Below, piece by piece: positions 36,960 through 48,220 of a stretch of 64,000 nucleotides of DNA. Position 1 is the first letter of the stretch. Every line of letters begins with the position of its first letter. The translations under genes were made by a program, and so were the position numbers. The DNA is from Paramecium sonneborni (Eukaryota > Ciliophora > Oligohymenophorea > Peniculida > Parameciidae): positions 2,359 through 66,358 of the forward strand of contig CAJJDN010000170.1 of assembly GCA_905182985.1 (NCBI GenBank). Reading direction: 5' to 3'. The notes under the pieces are model-generated. The model ran no database searches, was not told the origin of the DNA, and saw nothing but the letters and a program-made list of their open reading frames with translations.

Positions 36960-37760
36960 TCAGAACTTATTAATTCTTACTCTTGTGACGTATTAAAGTG
37001 CAACTATTTAATAATAATTGCTCTTTAATTTTATATTTTATATAATTGATGATAAAGGAATATCTCGAAATGACTAACCGATTTGACTAGAATGAGTGAA
37101 GTGAACATGGAAATGATAAAATGATGGTAGATAATGAACGAATACCTTTACATATTTTTAATCTAATTTGTATTCTTCATTAATTATTCTTAAACCTTCA
37201 TTATAAATATCTTCTAACATTTATAAATGATCTTAGTTTAAATCTCTCAATGATTTTATATCTCTTTAAAATGGAAGTGCCAATAAATGCAAGTCTTCCA
37301 AATTTTTTGAATTCACAAACACATAATCTTTCAATATTAAAAAATTTTTATTTTCAAATACAATATTTTCTACCTCTTTCTTTTTCTCTAAAATATTATA
37401 AACCCAATCTAGAGGCATTTGAATAATTTATTATTTAAGGAACATTTCATATGTTTCTTCAATAATAATTTAGTCAGATTTTGAATATTTATCAATATGA
37501 ACTTAATTTGCAGGGGAAATCAATTCACAATCAATTTCATTTAATTACTAAAAAGTATATTTTGTATAGATATCATTATGGAAATATTGAAGAGCATTAT
37601 CAAAAAGAAGTTGCTGAACTTGTTTTTCAAATGGTTTTTTCTATAATATGAGAATAGACTATTAATTATTAATATAACCAAGTAATATAAGTTTCTTGGT
37701 GTTATCATCCCAATTAATCACTTCAGAAGGTCTAAATTGTTATAGCAAGTCGTCGCTCAT
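36960..37760 (-). CDS. DCPS: Scavenger mRNA decapping enzyme DcpS
   Basis: Hydrolyses the m7GpppN cap left after 3'-5' mRNA decay, releasing m7GMP. 266 residues, uninterrupted, ATG at 37758-37760. The C-terminal HIT-family catalytic segment is clear: SLRDLNQDHLQMLEDIYNEG, then VFVHYLPSFYHFHVHFTH, in which HFHVH is the histidine triad near residue 220. The N-terminal part has the DcpS-type PSEVINWDD and, later, MPLDWVYNIL. Length is slightly shorter than the human enzyme (337). It lies just upstream of the carbonic anhydrase gene with very tight spacing and is divergent from the gene at 37850 (89 bp between starts). Confidence 0.92.
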
Positions 37761-37849
37761 TTAATAAAAAAATATAATATATATTATTTGTTATATTCAT
37801 ATAATAAAACAACTAATTTTAATAAGAATTGCAATATAAAGAGGTTTCA

Positions 37850-38683
37850 ATGAATGAAAATGAAAAGAAATATTCTTTGCCTCCGCTTCGAATGTCTGAA
37901 CTTAATGACTTACTTAGATAATCAAATGAATAACATAAAAAGGAAATAATTTATAGTTACAGAGATACGAAGTAAAAAAGACAAAAAGAAATAGCTTAAT
38001 TAGAGAAATATAAAACAATGGAAAGAAAAGGTATTATTTTATCTAATTAAATATAGTCTTCAATTCTCAAAATAAAATGGAAGGAAGAACCTTTGATAAG
38101 AGCCCAGATATTTTTTTATGCAAAGAACCGTTGATTGATGATTTTCTCAAACGAAATATTATAGCACCATAAAGAAATTTAGAAAAGGGTTTAAAAGATT
38201 GTATAAATATTATAATATTAAATAATAGTTAAGACAGGTAAAAAATAATTTTTAGATGGAAAATGTTTTGGAGAAGTTCCTGAAAATAAATTAAGTAAAA
38301 AAGAATAGGAATTTAAGGAATATTGGATTTAATACAATAAACAGTTATCTGAATAAAGATATAAAAACCTTTTAGATTCCTAAACGGGTTTACAAAAGAA
38401 AATAAATTAATAATAAAGGTTAAAAGAATTAAGAATATTTGTTCCTAATAAGTATTCCCCTGGATATTTTAATGATCATCCATCATAAATTTTAAGTTTT
38501 ACGTATTAAATAGATATAATTAGTGCAATGCATAAACATTCTTAACCTTAGATATGGAGTCCAAATAGTTTCTATGGAGATTCCTTTGATGAAAATCTTA
38601 AGTCACAATAATCAAAGAGTAATCTAAAACTCAGTAATGTTGTTTTAAAAGATTAAAGTAAATTATCAATAAAGATTGATTGA
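37850..38683 (+). CDS. Conserved-looking protein of unknown function
   Basis: 259 residues with introns 38031-38056 (26 nt) and 38201-38228 (28 nt); these make the frame whole to the TGA at 38681-38683. The product begins MNENEKKYSLPPLRMSELND, is Lys/Gln-rich with likely helices through the middle (KKEQEFKEYWIQYNKQLSEQ), and carries a motif-like segment VPNKYSPGYFNDHPSQI and later WSPNSFYGDSFDENL. No known domain is recognised. It is possibly a small cytoskeletal or ciliary protein by composition, but this is a guess. Its start is 89 bp from that of DcpS on the other strand. Confidence 0.65.
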
Positions 38684-38960
38684 ATAAAAATAAGATAATT
38701 TAATTATTCAATATGATCATTTATAATTAATCTTTAATTTTTAAATTGTTTTTTTTTATGTTTATAGATGTTGTTGAATCAATTTACATTTATTTGACAA
38801 TCAAAAATAGATATAATTGCCATAAAGTAATATTATAAAGCAATATAAGAAATAAATATTTAATTAATTGATATAAATTGAGAGAGGAAAGTAAATACTT
38901 ATATTATTATAATGAGATTGGCTTCTTCATTAAGAGAAATGTTAGATAACAATTAACTTT
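38684..38960. other. Spacer upstream of tRNA-Phe
   Basis: 277 bp of AT-rich DNA between the 3' end of the unknown gene and the tRNA. No gene seen. Confidence 0.5.
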
Positions 38961-39033
38961 GGGAGTATAGCTCAGTTGGGAGAGCGTAAGACTGAAGATC
39001 TTAATGTCATGGGTTCGATCCCCATTGTTCCCA
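38961..39033 (+). tRNA. tRNA-Phe (GAA)
   Basis: A 73-nt cloverleaf: acceptor stem GGGAGTA pairs with TGTTCCC (two G-T wobbles), D arm GCTC/GAGC, anticodon stem TAAGA/TCTTA around loop CTGAAGA with anticodon GAA, T arm ATGGG/CCCAT with TTCGATC loop, and discriminator A. No intron and no encoded CCA. The internal A box (TAGCTCAGTTGG) and B box (GGTTCGATCC) promoters are present. It decodes UUU/UUC. Confidence 0.96.
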
Positions 39034-39040
39034 TTTTTTT
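39034..39040 (+). terminator. RNA polymerase III T-run terminator
   Basis: Seven T residues directly follow the discriminator base of tRNA-Phe, the usual Pol III stop signal. Confidence 0.85.
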
Positions 39041-39240
39041 AATTTCATTATAATACATAAATTTATTTTTATATATAATTGTTTATAGTTAAAAAATATT
39101 ATTAATAAATGTATTTCAGAAGTATCATTATATCAAGATTTAAAATGAAAGAGATGCAAGAAAATTATTATTAAATAGAGTTTAATATATATATATAATA
39201 TATGAATTTTATACAATAATAAATGAACATCGTTGATGTG

Positions 39241-40443
39241 TCATTATTATTCAATTGGTTGTTCAGCTTCAGCTTCTTCTTCATAATATTCTTCTTCTTA
39301 TCCTGTCTATGATCTAAAAATTATTAGATTAATTATATTACTTCATCCAATTGATCATTGGTTAACTCAATTATCTATAATGATTATCTAATTATTCATT
39401 ATATAAGAAATCTTGATTTGCTTCTTTTTTCCATTCTTCTTAATTATCATACCACTTTAATAAATATTGTTCTTCGATATATGAATAATCATAAAATCCT
39501 TTTAAGACTGTGCAAAAATATACATCATCAATGTTTCTTTTCTTCATTAAATATATGATATTCAACATCATATGACATTAAGATAATTAGGGATCTAAAT
39601 CATTAAAGTAATTCGTTAATAATTCATAATTTCTTTATAATCCTTTTGTAGGTAATTCATCAAACATACTCTAAAAAATCAAATAACAAACTCTATCTTT
39701 CAAATTTTTATCTAAATTGAATTTCTTTATATCTTAAGTTAACATCATATCAGCAATATCATTATCAATTTTTTCATTTACTACTAATCTACTATATGTA
39801 TCTCTTAATTGAATTAAAAACGATTCTAGTAACTCAGATTCCAAACCTACTTCATCAGCCAATATTTTCTTCTTTTTTTACTTATCCTCCTTATTTCCAT
39901 TCTAGCCTTCATTATGTATAATCTAAACTTCTTTTGAACCACTTATTATTGATTAATTTCCATCAGGAGGATTCTTTAATATATAACTTGCCAATCTATG
40001 AGCATTATCTAAATCACTGACATGTCCACAAGAATCACATTATCCATATATTATCTTACCTCCCTTTATTTTCATATACATCTCTGGATATCTACATTTT
40101 TAACAAAGAATGTATTTCTCTATAAATTTGTCTAATTATTTTCTTATTTAATCATCTTAAAAGGCGCCATTTATAATACAAGTCACATCGTTGTCATTTT
40201 TAAATTTATAAGAAGTTTAAGAACCAAACTCAAAACCCAAATATTTTAAAGGATCTAAGTTAATTAATAGTCTAAACATTAATCATGACATTTTAAAGCC
40301 TTTGCTATCTCATGTAAATTCATTATGTTTGTTTTTATACCATTTCCTCTACCTTCAATCTTAAGTTAAGGTTTTGGCATCTTATATCTATAGTTTGAGT
40401 CTTCAATATACGATGGTATATTCACAAGGATTGTCTTAATCAT
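39241..40443 (-). CDS. EIF5: Translation initiation factor eIF5
   Basis: GTPase-activating protein for eIF2 during start-codon selection. 383 residues with introns 40255-40277 (23 nt) and 39314-39341 (28 nt). The N-terminal domain matches eIF5: YRYKMPKPQLKIEGRGNGIKT near residue 20 including the catalytic-Arg region, then QYPLKYLGFEFGSQT. The zinc finger is ILCQKCRYPE...GQCDSCGH (C-x2-C...C-x2-C) near residues 130-155. A charged Lys-rich linker follows, then the W2 HEAT domain (FYDYSYIEEQYLLKWYDNQ) and an acidic C-terminal tail EEEYYEEEAEAEQ, which binds eIF2beta and eIF1. Complete and intact. Located 200 bp beyond tRNA-Phe on the opposite strand. Confidence 0.95.
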
Positions 40444-40499
40444 TAATTAAATTAATAAAAAATTTATTTATTTTAAATCAATTTAAGTTATTTAAATAT

Positions 40500-40880
40500 T
40501 CATACCAAATCGTCCTTAATCAAATTTTCATTTCCAAACTTTTTAACCTTTCTCAATTCCTTTCACTTCAGTTTGATTTCACTATCAATTATTTTAATCA
40601 TAATTTCATTTATTTAATATATGAATCAAATAACAAATCTTCAACGCTTAAATTCATGTCTCAACGTATTTCCTATATCTTGCAATTAGCCATTTATTTA
40701 TCATATTTTAACCTAATAAAGTCAAATTATTCAGTACTATATCATCTCAATTCTTTAGAATTTCTCTTTTTATTTAATGTGACTTCAAATATTTTGCCAT
40801 CATAATAGATGGTTTTTTAAAGTTCTTTTAAAAGATAGTAATTGTTTTATTATTCTTATAACTTACTTGAAGAAATTTTT
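40500..40880 (-). pseudogene. Decayed protein gene with in-frame TGA codons
   Basis: A coherent translation on the - strand, YYDGKIFEVTLNKKRNSKEL then YSTEQFDFIRLKYDKQMANC and DMNLSVEDLLFDSYIKQ, is broken by several in-frame TGAs with no intron that removes them. Upstream it enters the duplicated contig segment and changes frame. I do not recognise the family. The protein-like composition argues for a former gene rather than chance. Confidence 0.4.
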
Positions 40881-41892
40881 ATAATTATTTTTAAATAGTT
40901 AACTCTTTATATCTATCCTTAGTATACATATTTTAATCAAATCAGTCAAAATTAGATATAATCTAAATTATTGTTAATTGTTATTAAATTATAAGTTTAA
41001 GAAATCTACTCTCTTACTTATTTCAATTTAGTTTTTTAAGAAACAATATATTTATTTGAAAATCCCTACTCTCTATTGATTCAAGATTCATTTATTGAGT
41101 CAACTAATATATATAAATTTCAGTTTCATCCATTTAAATATTTAACAAAAATTATTATTAATGATATCTCATTCTAGTATATACAACCCTTGATTCTAAT
41201 TGTATTTTAAGTTTGCTTTAACAATTAATAATACAAAATTACAAATACGGAATTTATTAATGATAAATAAATATTTAGAATATAATTTGATATTCATTAA
41301 TTGAAAAATTTATATCATAATCTAAAGATATGTTTTTACATTAAAATAGGGTTTAAAATAACACTTAATCCAAATTTTGTTATATAGCGAAAATAATAAT
41401 AATAAGATCATATATTAAAGATTAATCAAACAATTTTTTGATAAGGAATGATTTATTTAATATCAAATACTTTAAATTTAATGTTATCTTTTAGTTTATC
41501 TAAATGGAGTTTAAGGGCTTAATTTAACTTAATTTTGATTTTTTTTTGAGGATATAGATATTAAGGATATTCAATTTTTTCTTAAACTTTACATTCATAA
41601 GTTTTGGTAGAACCAATAATGGAATTAAACAACTTATTTGCTGCAATAATCAAAGCAGACACAGATTCTGATTCGAAAAGACTTTCTCTATGAAGAAAGG
41701 AGAAATAATATTCTTTTTTATTCTAGTATACTCTTTATTTAACTAAATTGATTAATAAATTCAATTATTTGAGTAATAAATTAATTATTAATTATGATAT
41801 TAAGATGATCCCTATAGGTATGCATATAATAATTAAGAAAGTCTCTAAGACTGCTCTTTCTTGCAATTTCTTTTAAAGTTCAAAATGATCAT
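40825..41892. repeat. Left copy of a 1,068-bp direct repeat ending at a single N
   Basis: Appears identical to 41894-42961, separated by the N at 41893. It holds a truncated 3' part of the Cache-domain gene (41426-41892). Most simply an unmerged contig overlap. Confidence 0.85.
41426..41892 (-). pseudogene. Truncated 3' copy of the Cache-domain gene (assembly duplicate)
   Basis: Same sequence as 42495-42961, the last ~155 codons of the Cache-domain protein, cut off at the N. No start codon or promoter could belong to it. Confidence 0.75.
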
Positions 41893-41893
41893 N

Positions 41894-42961
41894 CTTTTAA
41901 AAGATAGTAATTGTTTTATTATTCTTATAACTTACTTGAAGAAATTTTTATAATTATTTTTAAATAGTTAACTCTTTATATCTATCCTTAGTATACATAT
42001 TTTAATCAAATCAGTCAAAATTAGATATAATCTAAATTATTGTTAATTGTTATTAAATTATAAGTTTAAGAAATCTACTCTCTTACTTATTTCAATTTAG
42101 TTTTTTAAGAAACAATATATTTATTTGAAAATCCCTACTCTCTATTGATTCAAGATTCATTTATTGAGTCAACTAATATATATAAATTTCAGTTTCATCC
42201 ATTTAAATATTTAACAAAAATTATTATTAATGATATCTCATTCTAGTATATACAACCCTTGATTCTAATTGTATTTTAAGTTTGCTTTAACAATTAATAA
42301 TACAAAATTACAAATACGGAATTTATTAATGATAAATAAATATTTAGAATATAATTTGATATTCATTAATTGAAAAATTTATATCATAATCTAAAGATAT
42401 GTTTTTACATTAAAATAGGGTTTAAAATAACACTTAATCCAAATTTTGTTATATAGCGAAAATAATAATAATAAGATCATATATTAAAGATTAATCAAAC
42501 AATTTTTTGATAAGGAATGATTTATTTAATATCAAATACTTTAAATTTAATGTTATCTTTTAGTTTATCTAAATGGAGTTTAAGGGCTTAATTTAACTTA
42601 ATTTTGATTTTTTTTTGAGGATATAGATATTAAGGATATTCAATTTTTTCTTAAACTTTACATTCATAAGTTTTGGTAGAACCAATAATGGAATTAAACA
42701 ACTTATTTGCTGCAATAATCAAAGCAGACACAGATTCTGATTCGAAAAGACTTTCTCTATGAAGAAAGGAGAAATAATATTCTTTTTTATTCTAGTATAC
42801 TCTTTATTTAACTAAATTGATTAATAAATTCAATTATTTGAGTAATAAATTAATTATTAATTATGATATTAAGATGATCCCTATAGGTATGCATATAATA
42901 ATTAAGAAAGTCTCTAAGACTGCTCTTTCTTGCAATTTCTTTTAAAGTTCAAAATGATCAT
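41894..42961. repeat. Right copy of the 1,068-bp direct repeat
   Basis: Direct copy of 40825-41892, continuing into unique sequence with the rest of the Cache-domain gene. Its first 600 bp (41894-42494) show no gene apart from the decayed frame noted at 40.5-40.9 kb. Confidence 0.85.
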
Positions 42962-44042
42962 CACTCTATTAGTAAACTGTATTGGTTTCAATAAGAACAA
43001 TTAGTATAAGTGGAGAATTGACTAATTGTGTTGATTTTATAATTAGATTATCTTTAAGTTTTTAATTATATCTACATAAGTTTTATGTAATTTCTAAATT
43101 CTAACAATTATTTTAGAAGGGTAATCCATAATGTTTGTTCATTAATTAAATAAAATCATAAGTATCAAATCCAGTGATATTTGAATCATTGAAATAATAT
43201 ACTGATAAATTCACTTGATTGTAAAGAAGTGAATAAAAGATTTTTCCATCATTATCTATTACATATATAGTAGTATTTGAATTAATATTTGAAGCTACAG
43301 ATGCATATCCAAAATCAATATCTTTAGCAACAATTCCAACTAATTTATCATAATGATCAACTAATGAAATCATCATTGGTATTTTTATTTTGCCTACCAC
43401 AACTTTATAAGGACTTGCAAAATAAACTTTATCACTTAAAGAATCATTTTTTAATTTTTATTTAAATTCAAGATAATAAGATCTTTAATTAGGAATAAAA
43501 TTTTTAGGAAATGGAATTCCTGTTGTAATACAATAAAATTAAGAATCATTATCTAAAAAGTAATATAAAGGAGCAGAATTTGTGTGATCCAAAGCAATTC
43601 TAAAAGAAGTAAGAATAAAAGTTGTTGCTATTAAACTCAATTCTTCTGATTTCAACTTATCTTATAAAGGAACTCCAAATATTCCACATGTAGTTGCAGA
43701 TGAGAAGCAATAAGAATCAATTTCAGATTAATTGTTCAAGCACATTGGAGGCTTTTTAAAAAATTAATCTTAAGAAGAGTGATGTAGTAAATGATCAAAG
43801 TATTTATAAATTCTTCTTGTTGAATTTAACTAATTTTAAGTAAATTAAAACATTCTTTCCATACTTCTCTTATATATCCATATATTGTCAAGCTATTAAG
43901 AAGTTTACTTTATAAATATTTCATTTGATATTGATTTCAGATTATCCTATATATATTTTTGTGTTTGTGATATTATTACAATAAAAATTGTAAATATTAT
44001 TGTCCATATCAAGAAAGAAGCCATTAATATTTGATTCTTCAT
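42495..44042 (-). CDS. Cache-like transmembrane sensor protein without a known output domain
   Basis: 515 residues, no intron, ATG at 44040-44042. A hydrophobic helix at residues 5-27 (FLIWTIIFTIFIVIIS) leads into a ~330-residue extracytoplasmic region with dCache-like features: SDKVYFASPYKVVVGKIKIP, MMISLVDHYDKLVGIVAKDI and the TIYVIDNDGKIFYS strand pair. A second TM helix near residue 375 (LIIICIPIGIILISQLIINL) is followed by ~120 cytoplasmic residues with no kinase, cyclase or PAS signature. Cache domains bind small ligands outside the cell. Without an output domain it may be a subunit or co-receptor. The 3' part is also present as a truncated duplicate left of the N. Confidence 0.6.
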
Positions 44043-44635
44043 TGTCCAATTTCTATTTATGTACCAAAAATTATGGGTTTTCAATTTAGTTAAGATCATG
44101 AATTAAAAATATTATATATAAATGTTTTATGTTAATTTCTTGATTTAATAACTGTTTAGCCTTATTTTCTTTACTACTTTACTATTGTGTAAAATGATAA
44201 TACACATTTAAACAATTAAAATAAATAGTTGTTTAATCTTATTTTAATTGAAAATTAGAAAGCTTATAAAAATCTTAATCACCATTTTACAGATTATTTT
44301 AGTACATGTAAATAATTTAGAAGAAATGAATAAAAGCTTTAATTTAGATTTTAATTCATTTCAAAAGTAAATATTTTTAATTATTAAATTATTTATATTA
44401 TGATGAAGAATTTTTATATTTGTCCTTAAGAATAAAAGAAAAATAAGATAATGGTTTCAATTTCAATTTAAATTTATGATTTCCTCAAATTAAAATTCTT
44501 TTATGATATAAGAATTTCATCGTCTAAACATATAAAAATAGAAAATTCAATATTAATTGACTAATTTTTAACTTAAAAATAATTGAGTTACAATCATTTA
44601 ATATATAATATACTTATATATTTTTATTTTAAAAT
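44043..44635. other. Intergenic spacer, no gene seen
   Basis: 593 bp between two - strand genes. All frames are closed by TGA or TCA within short distances; no repeats or RNA genes noted. It should hold the Cache gene promoter. Confidence 0.5.
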
Positions 44636-45451
44636 TCATTTGCTATTAGTAGTTTCATCAATTTGTTGTTGAGCTTTGTATGCTTATTATAAGATAAAAT
44701 AATTACAATTTAAGTAGTATGAGATGTAGCATCCGCTTTCTTATATAAGGGATTCAGCTTTAGTATAATTTTTATCACATATATTTAGAATAATAGCAAC
44801 ATCTTCATCATTGGCAGAAGGGAAATTAAGTTTTAAGTTTTCAAAGAGTTATTAAACTATAATTAATCATAAATGTTACTTACATTAATTTTCATTTTTC
44901 TCATAAAATTTAATTAACCTTACTTTGACAGTAGATTATGGAAATTGAATTAATTATCTCTCTTTACTTATTTGAACATGTTTGATGTAACGAAATGGTT
45001 TTTTTACAGGTTGTCGTTTAATTTTATTTTATTTTTTCTTTTGTTGTTTGTATATAAGTTTTTAAGGTTTTTTAATAATTCGTTTTGATAATTAAGGAAT
45101 AGGTTAGCTTTCATCATCATATAATTTGCCTTAAGCTTCAAGTTAATCTAGGTCCAGCATTTTTGTTGTTTGTTTTTCACTTTAAATAGTTTAAATAGTT
45201 TAAATAGTTTAAATTGTTTAGGTAGGAGGAGGCACGATTTCTTTTTTTGGTATACTTTCTTCATCATCAGAAATAGTTATATAATTTTGTTGTTGAATAG
45301 GTAATTGTGTTTAGTTGGACATAGCTGGTCTAAATGATTGGATTTAATTATAAAAAGGATTGTATAGTTAATTGTACATAGCCAAGTATTACATTTGAGC
45401 ATATGCATAATGTTGATATGTAGGTTTATAGAAATTAGAATTTTAGTACAT
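44636..45451 (-). CDS. Q-rich protein with a C-terminal CUE/UBA-like domain
   Basis: About 262 residues with intron 44857-44883 (27 nt); a further candidate intron 44683-44706 (24 nt, multiple of three) would remove eight mostly hydrophobic residues and give 254. The N-terminus is Tyr/Gln/Asn-rich (MYQNSNFYKPTYQHYAYAQM), then an acidic SDDEES patch, four (T/Q)TIQ units coded by a 9-bp repeat, and a strongly basic Lys-rich region. The segment LKLNFPSANDEDVAIILNIC plus DKNYTKAESLIQESG fits a CUE-like fold, which binds ubiquitin: hydrophobic FP near the start and a Leu/Ile helix at the end. Ubiquitin binding is an inference. Confidence 0.6.
45181..45220. repeat. 9-bp tandem repeat inside a coding region
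   Basis: Unit TTTAAATAG repeated with a variant last unit. On the - strand it encodes the Thr-Ile-Gln repeats of the CUE-like protein. Confidence 0.8.
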
Positions 45452-45565
45452 CAGAAATGATAATGTGATTTTGGTTTATTAATTTATTTTAATCGAAAAG
45501 AAATGCAGATTATTTGTTTAAAAAATCTTATTTTAAAAATAAAATGAAATTGATTAAATTTAATA

Positions 45566-46205
45566 TCAATCACTAACAAGTTTCATAGTTTCTACAAACT
45601 CTGAGTCATTCCAAATTTCAGAACATACTATGATCTTGATTTCTGGATTTTTTGAAAAGTAAGATATCTCTTTATTATTGCATCATTTAAACAAAATAAG
45701 ATCTAATATAGATTTATTAAAAACAATACTATTTTAGCAAAACAACTAAACGAACAGTAAGTGATAAATAACGCATTGAAATAAGTGAAATTCCAAATAT
45801 TTCATCATAATATACTTCTTATTGCAATTTTATAAAGGCAATTATCGATAAAAAAGCACAAAAATCAAAAATATTCCAAGCAGCTGTGAAGAATGCCTTT
45901 AATTAGTGTTAAAATATAAAATAATAAAATATAATACTATTCCTTCTGTTATAACTTTAAGAGCAATATCAGTACAAATTGTCAATGTCAATAGGGCTTC
46001 TAAAATGAGAACTATTGGTTTCTATAGACTCTTGATATATCAAATATGAATTACTTTTAATCATCAAGGAGGACCTAATATGTAATAAATTGATTTCTCA
46101 TCTTACATATGCCAAGAGCATTGTTGATATAATCAATTATAAAAGACAATAGAATAAATAGCAAATGCTCCTTTATATACTTGTTATTAAGTATTTTGAA
46201 TTCAT
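45566..46205 (-). pseudogene. Decayed multi-TM (channel-like) protein gene
   Basis: Pieces of one membrane protein occur in order but in changing frames with in-frame TGAs: ILGPP followed by two TGAs, then KPIVLILEALLTLTICTDIA, AWNIFDFCAFLSIIAFIKL, GISLISMRYLSLTVRLVVLL and the end VCSEIWNDSEFVETMKLVSD before the TGA at 45566-45568. A trailing segment after a first helix with LTICTDIALK and RYLSLTVRLVVLL resembles the S2-S4 type helices of cation-channel-like ciliate proteins. No set of introns repairs it. Probably a dead gene copy. Confidence 0.5.
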
Positions 46206-46247
46206 CTTAATTATTATTATTGTATAAAATTAATTAATATATTACAA

Positions 46248-48062
46248 TCAGATCTAAGGTAATTCAGATTAACTTTTTTTTCTTAATTCTTGAGAATTAC
46301 ACATTTTGATGTCTAAAGCACTCATTTATTCCTGATCTTCTACAGATACTGACATTTAATTTTCAGAGAATAGTGGATTTTCTGAAAGCATTGGATTTTC
46401 ACCTATTAGAGGATTAGCCAATTCATCATCATCAATATTAGAATTACTATTTAATTAAATTTCTGGAATATAGAAAGGAGCATATATTTATTATAGAAGA
46501 ATTCGAGGAGAACGATTTTATTTTGTTATTAAAGCTTATAAATGATCTATTTCTATTTTACTAAAATGTATATCTAATTAAATAAGAATATCAAGATATA
46601 TCTATTTATTAAATTATTTTTACTTCAATTTTCATAAATCCATTTGTAAATGTTTCAGGATATTTTTTCATTAATAACTCTTATAGTTCTTATTTCTTAT
46701 TCATTATTGTTAAATTTATTGAATCAAGTTATTAAGGATTTAATATAATATAATTTTCCATTAATGTTTTAAATATACTTCTAACTCTGCTACTTGTGGT
46801 ACTTTCGCTTTCATCTTCGATATCAGCAAGATAAGCAGCTAACATATGAATTTCATTCGAATCTTCCAATCCAAATATACTTTAATGTAAGTTTTCCTCC
46901 AGTTAATCAAAAGTCAAGTTTTCACTAGTCAGTAAATACATTTCTACATCATTTAAAGGTACTTTTAATCCAATTAACCTTAAACGAATTTTCTTTGCAA
47001 TAGGTAAAACAGCATTTTTATCTACTGCTATTTATTTTTTGATTTATAATTCATTTTCGTTATTCTTTTATTCTTATTCATCAAAAATTTAAGGATTTTT
47101 CAATACAACTGTTCTTCTTAAATATCGTTGTTATTGAAATTATTATTAAATTTATTAGTACTATAACCTTTCTTATTCAAATTACAATTCTAAAGTAGAA
47201 ATTTACTTTTAGAGTTCTTTGTTTTTTTTTTCTAAATAAGCAATCTTATCTTAGTCTTCCAATTATAAACTATTATATTTATTTTCCCAATGTTTTAATT
47301 TTTATTAATAATTTCTTATATCAATTTTAGCTTGTTCTAATTCAATTACTACTTTTTCGTCGACTTTCTAAATGTCACGTTATGAAGGTTTATTATCATG
47401 TGAAATATTTCTTTTTTTTAAATTATCTATTTCAAAAAGCAATTATTGATTTAAACCTCTCAATTTATGACATTAAACTGTTTAAGCATTCAATTTGATA
47501 TTCAATTTATGATTAATTTTCTAAATTTGGTTAAAATAATATATACTTAAAGCTCATTATTTTATTTTTCAATTTATTCCAATATTTAGGTTAAATGTAA
47601 ATTGTCATCTGACAATTGCATACAATAAATATCTATATTTTATTATTCAACAGGGTTCTTAAGTTATTTCAAATAATTTTGAGTTTATCCTAATTCCTCT
47701 TTCAATTTTTAGTTCTCTTCCTAAATAGCCTATCTAATAAATACCTAAATTGAAGCTAATCTCTCTAAATAACTTTGTTTTAATCTTGAATAATTATATG
47801 TTGGACTTGCTTCATCTCGTTAAAACTATGTTAATTCTTTCTTGAAATACTATAACTAAGATTGTTGTTTGCGTATTGTTTAAATTAGATTATTCTTTTC
47901 CTATTTAAGTTACTAAATTTCTTCAAACATTGTTTCTTTATCTTTGAGATAGATGGATTTTAATCGCTAATCTTCTAAAGTCAAGTTGCGTTTGAATATT
48001 GTTCCAAAATGCTTTGGACTATTGATAGATAATGTTTTTTAAGTAGTTGAGTTTTGAATCAT
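46248..48062 (-). CDS. Coiled-coil protein of unknown function
   Basis: 588 residues with introns 47521-47546 (26 nt) and 46602-46623 (22 nt). Long heptad-rich helices fill about residues 35-320 (for example EEIQQLKQEKNNLIQTIRKQ and KIAYLEKKNKELQKQISTLE). A more globular part follows near residues 350-480 (RLRLIGLKVPLNDVEMYLLT, then MLAAYLADIEDESES), and the tail is acidic and repetitive (GENPMLSENPLFSENQ). No catalytic motif. Such proteins are common in the ciliate cortex and basal bodies; assignment to a structure is not possible. It is divergent from the cytochrome b5 gene, with 158 bp between the starts. Confidence 0.75.
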
Positions 48063-48220
48063 TTAATATTAAAATTGAATAATTAATACAATTATAGAAA
48101 GATCACTATCTATATATTATTAATTAAGTATTGTTAATAGTATGGTAAAATTCTTATTAAGGATGTCTTTAAAACTAATGAATGAATAATTACAAGATAA
48201 TTTGATAAATTATACAATTA
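48063..48220. promoter_or_regulatory. Short bidirectional promoter region
   Basis: Only 158 bp separate the start codons of the divergent coiled-coil (-) and cytochrome b5 (+) genes, so both promoters must overlap here. No specific motif can be read out of the AT-rich sequence. Confidence 0.5.

Noticed and set aside
38241..38258. An 18-nt intron in the unknown gene at 37850
   Set aside because: The frame is already whole with the 26- and 28-nt introns; removing it deletes coding sequence without need.
45566..46205. TGA coding for Trp as a code change
   Set aside because: All intact genes of the window stop at TGA and use TGG for Trp; the TGAs occur together with frameshifts, as expected for a pseudogene.
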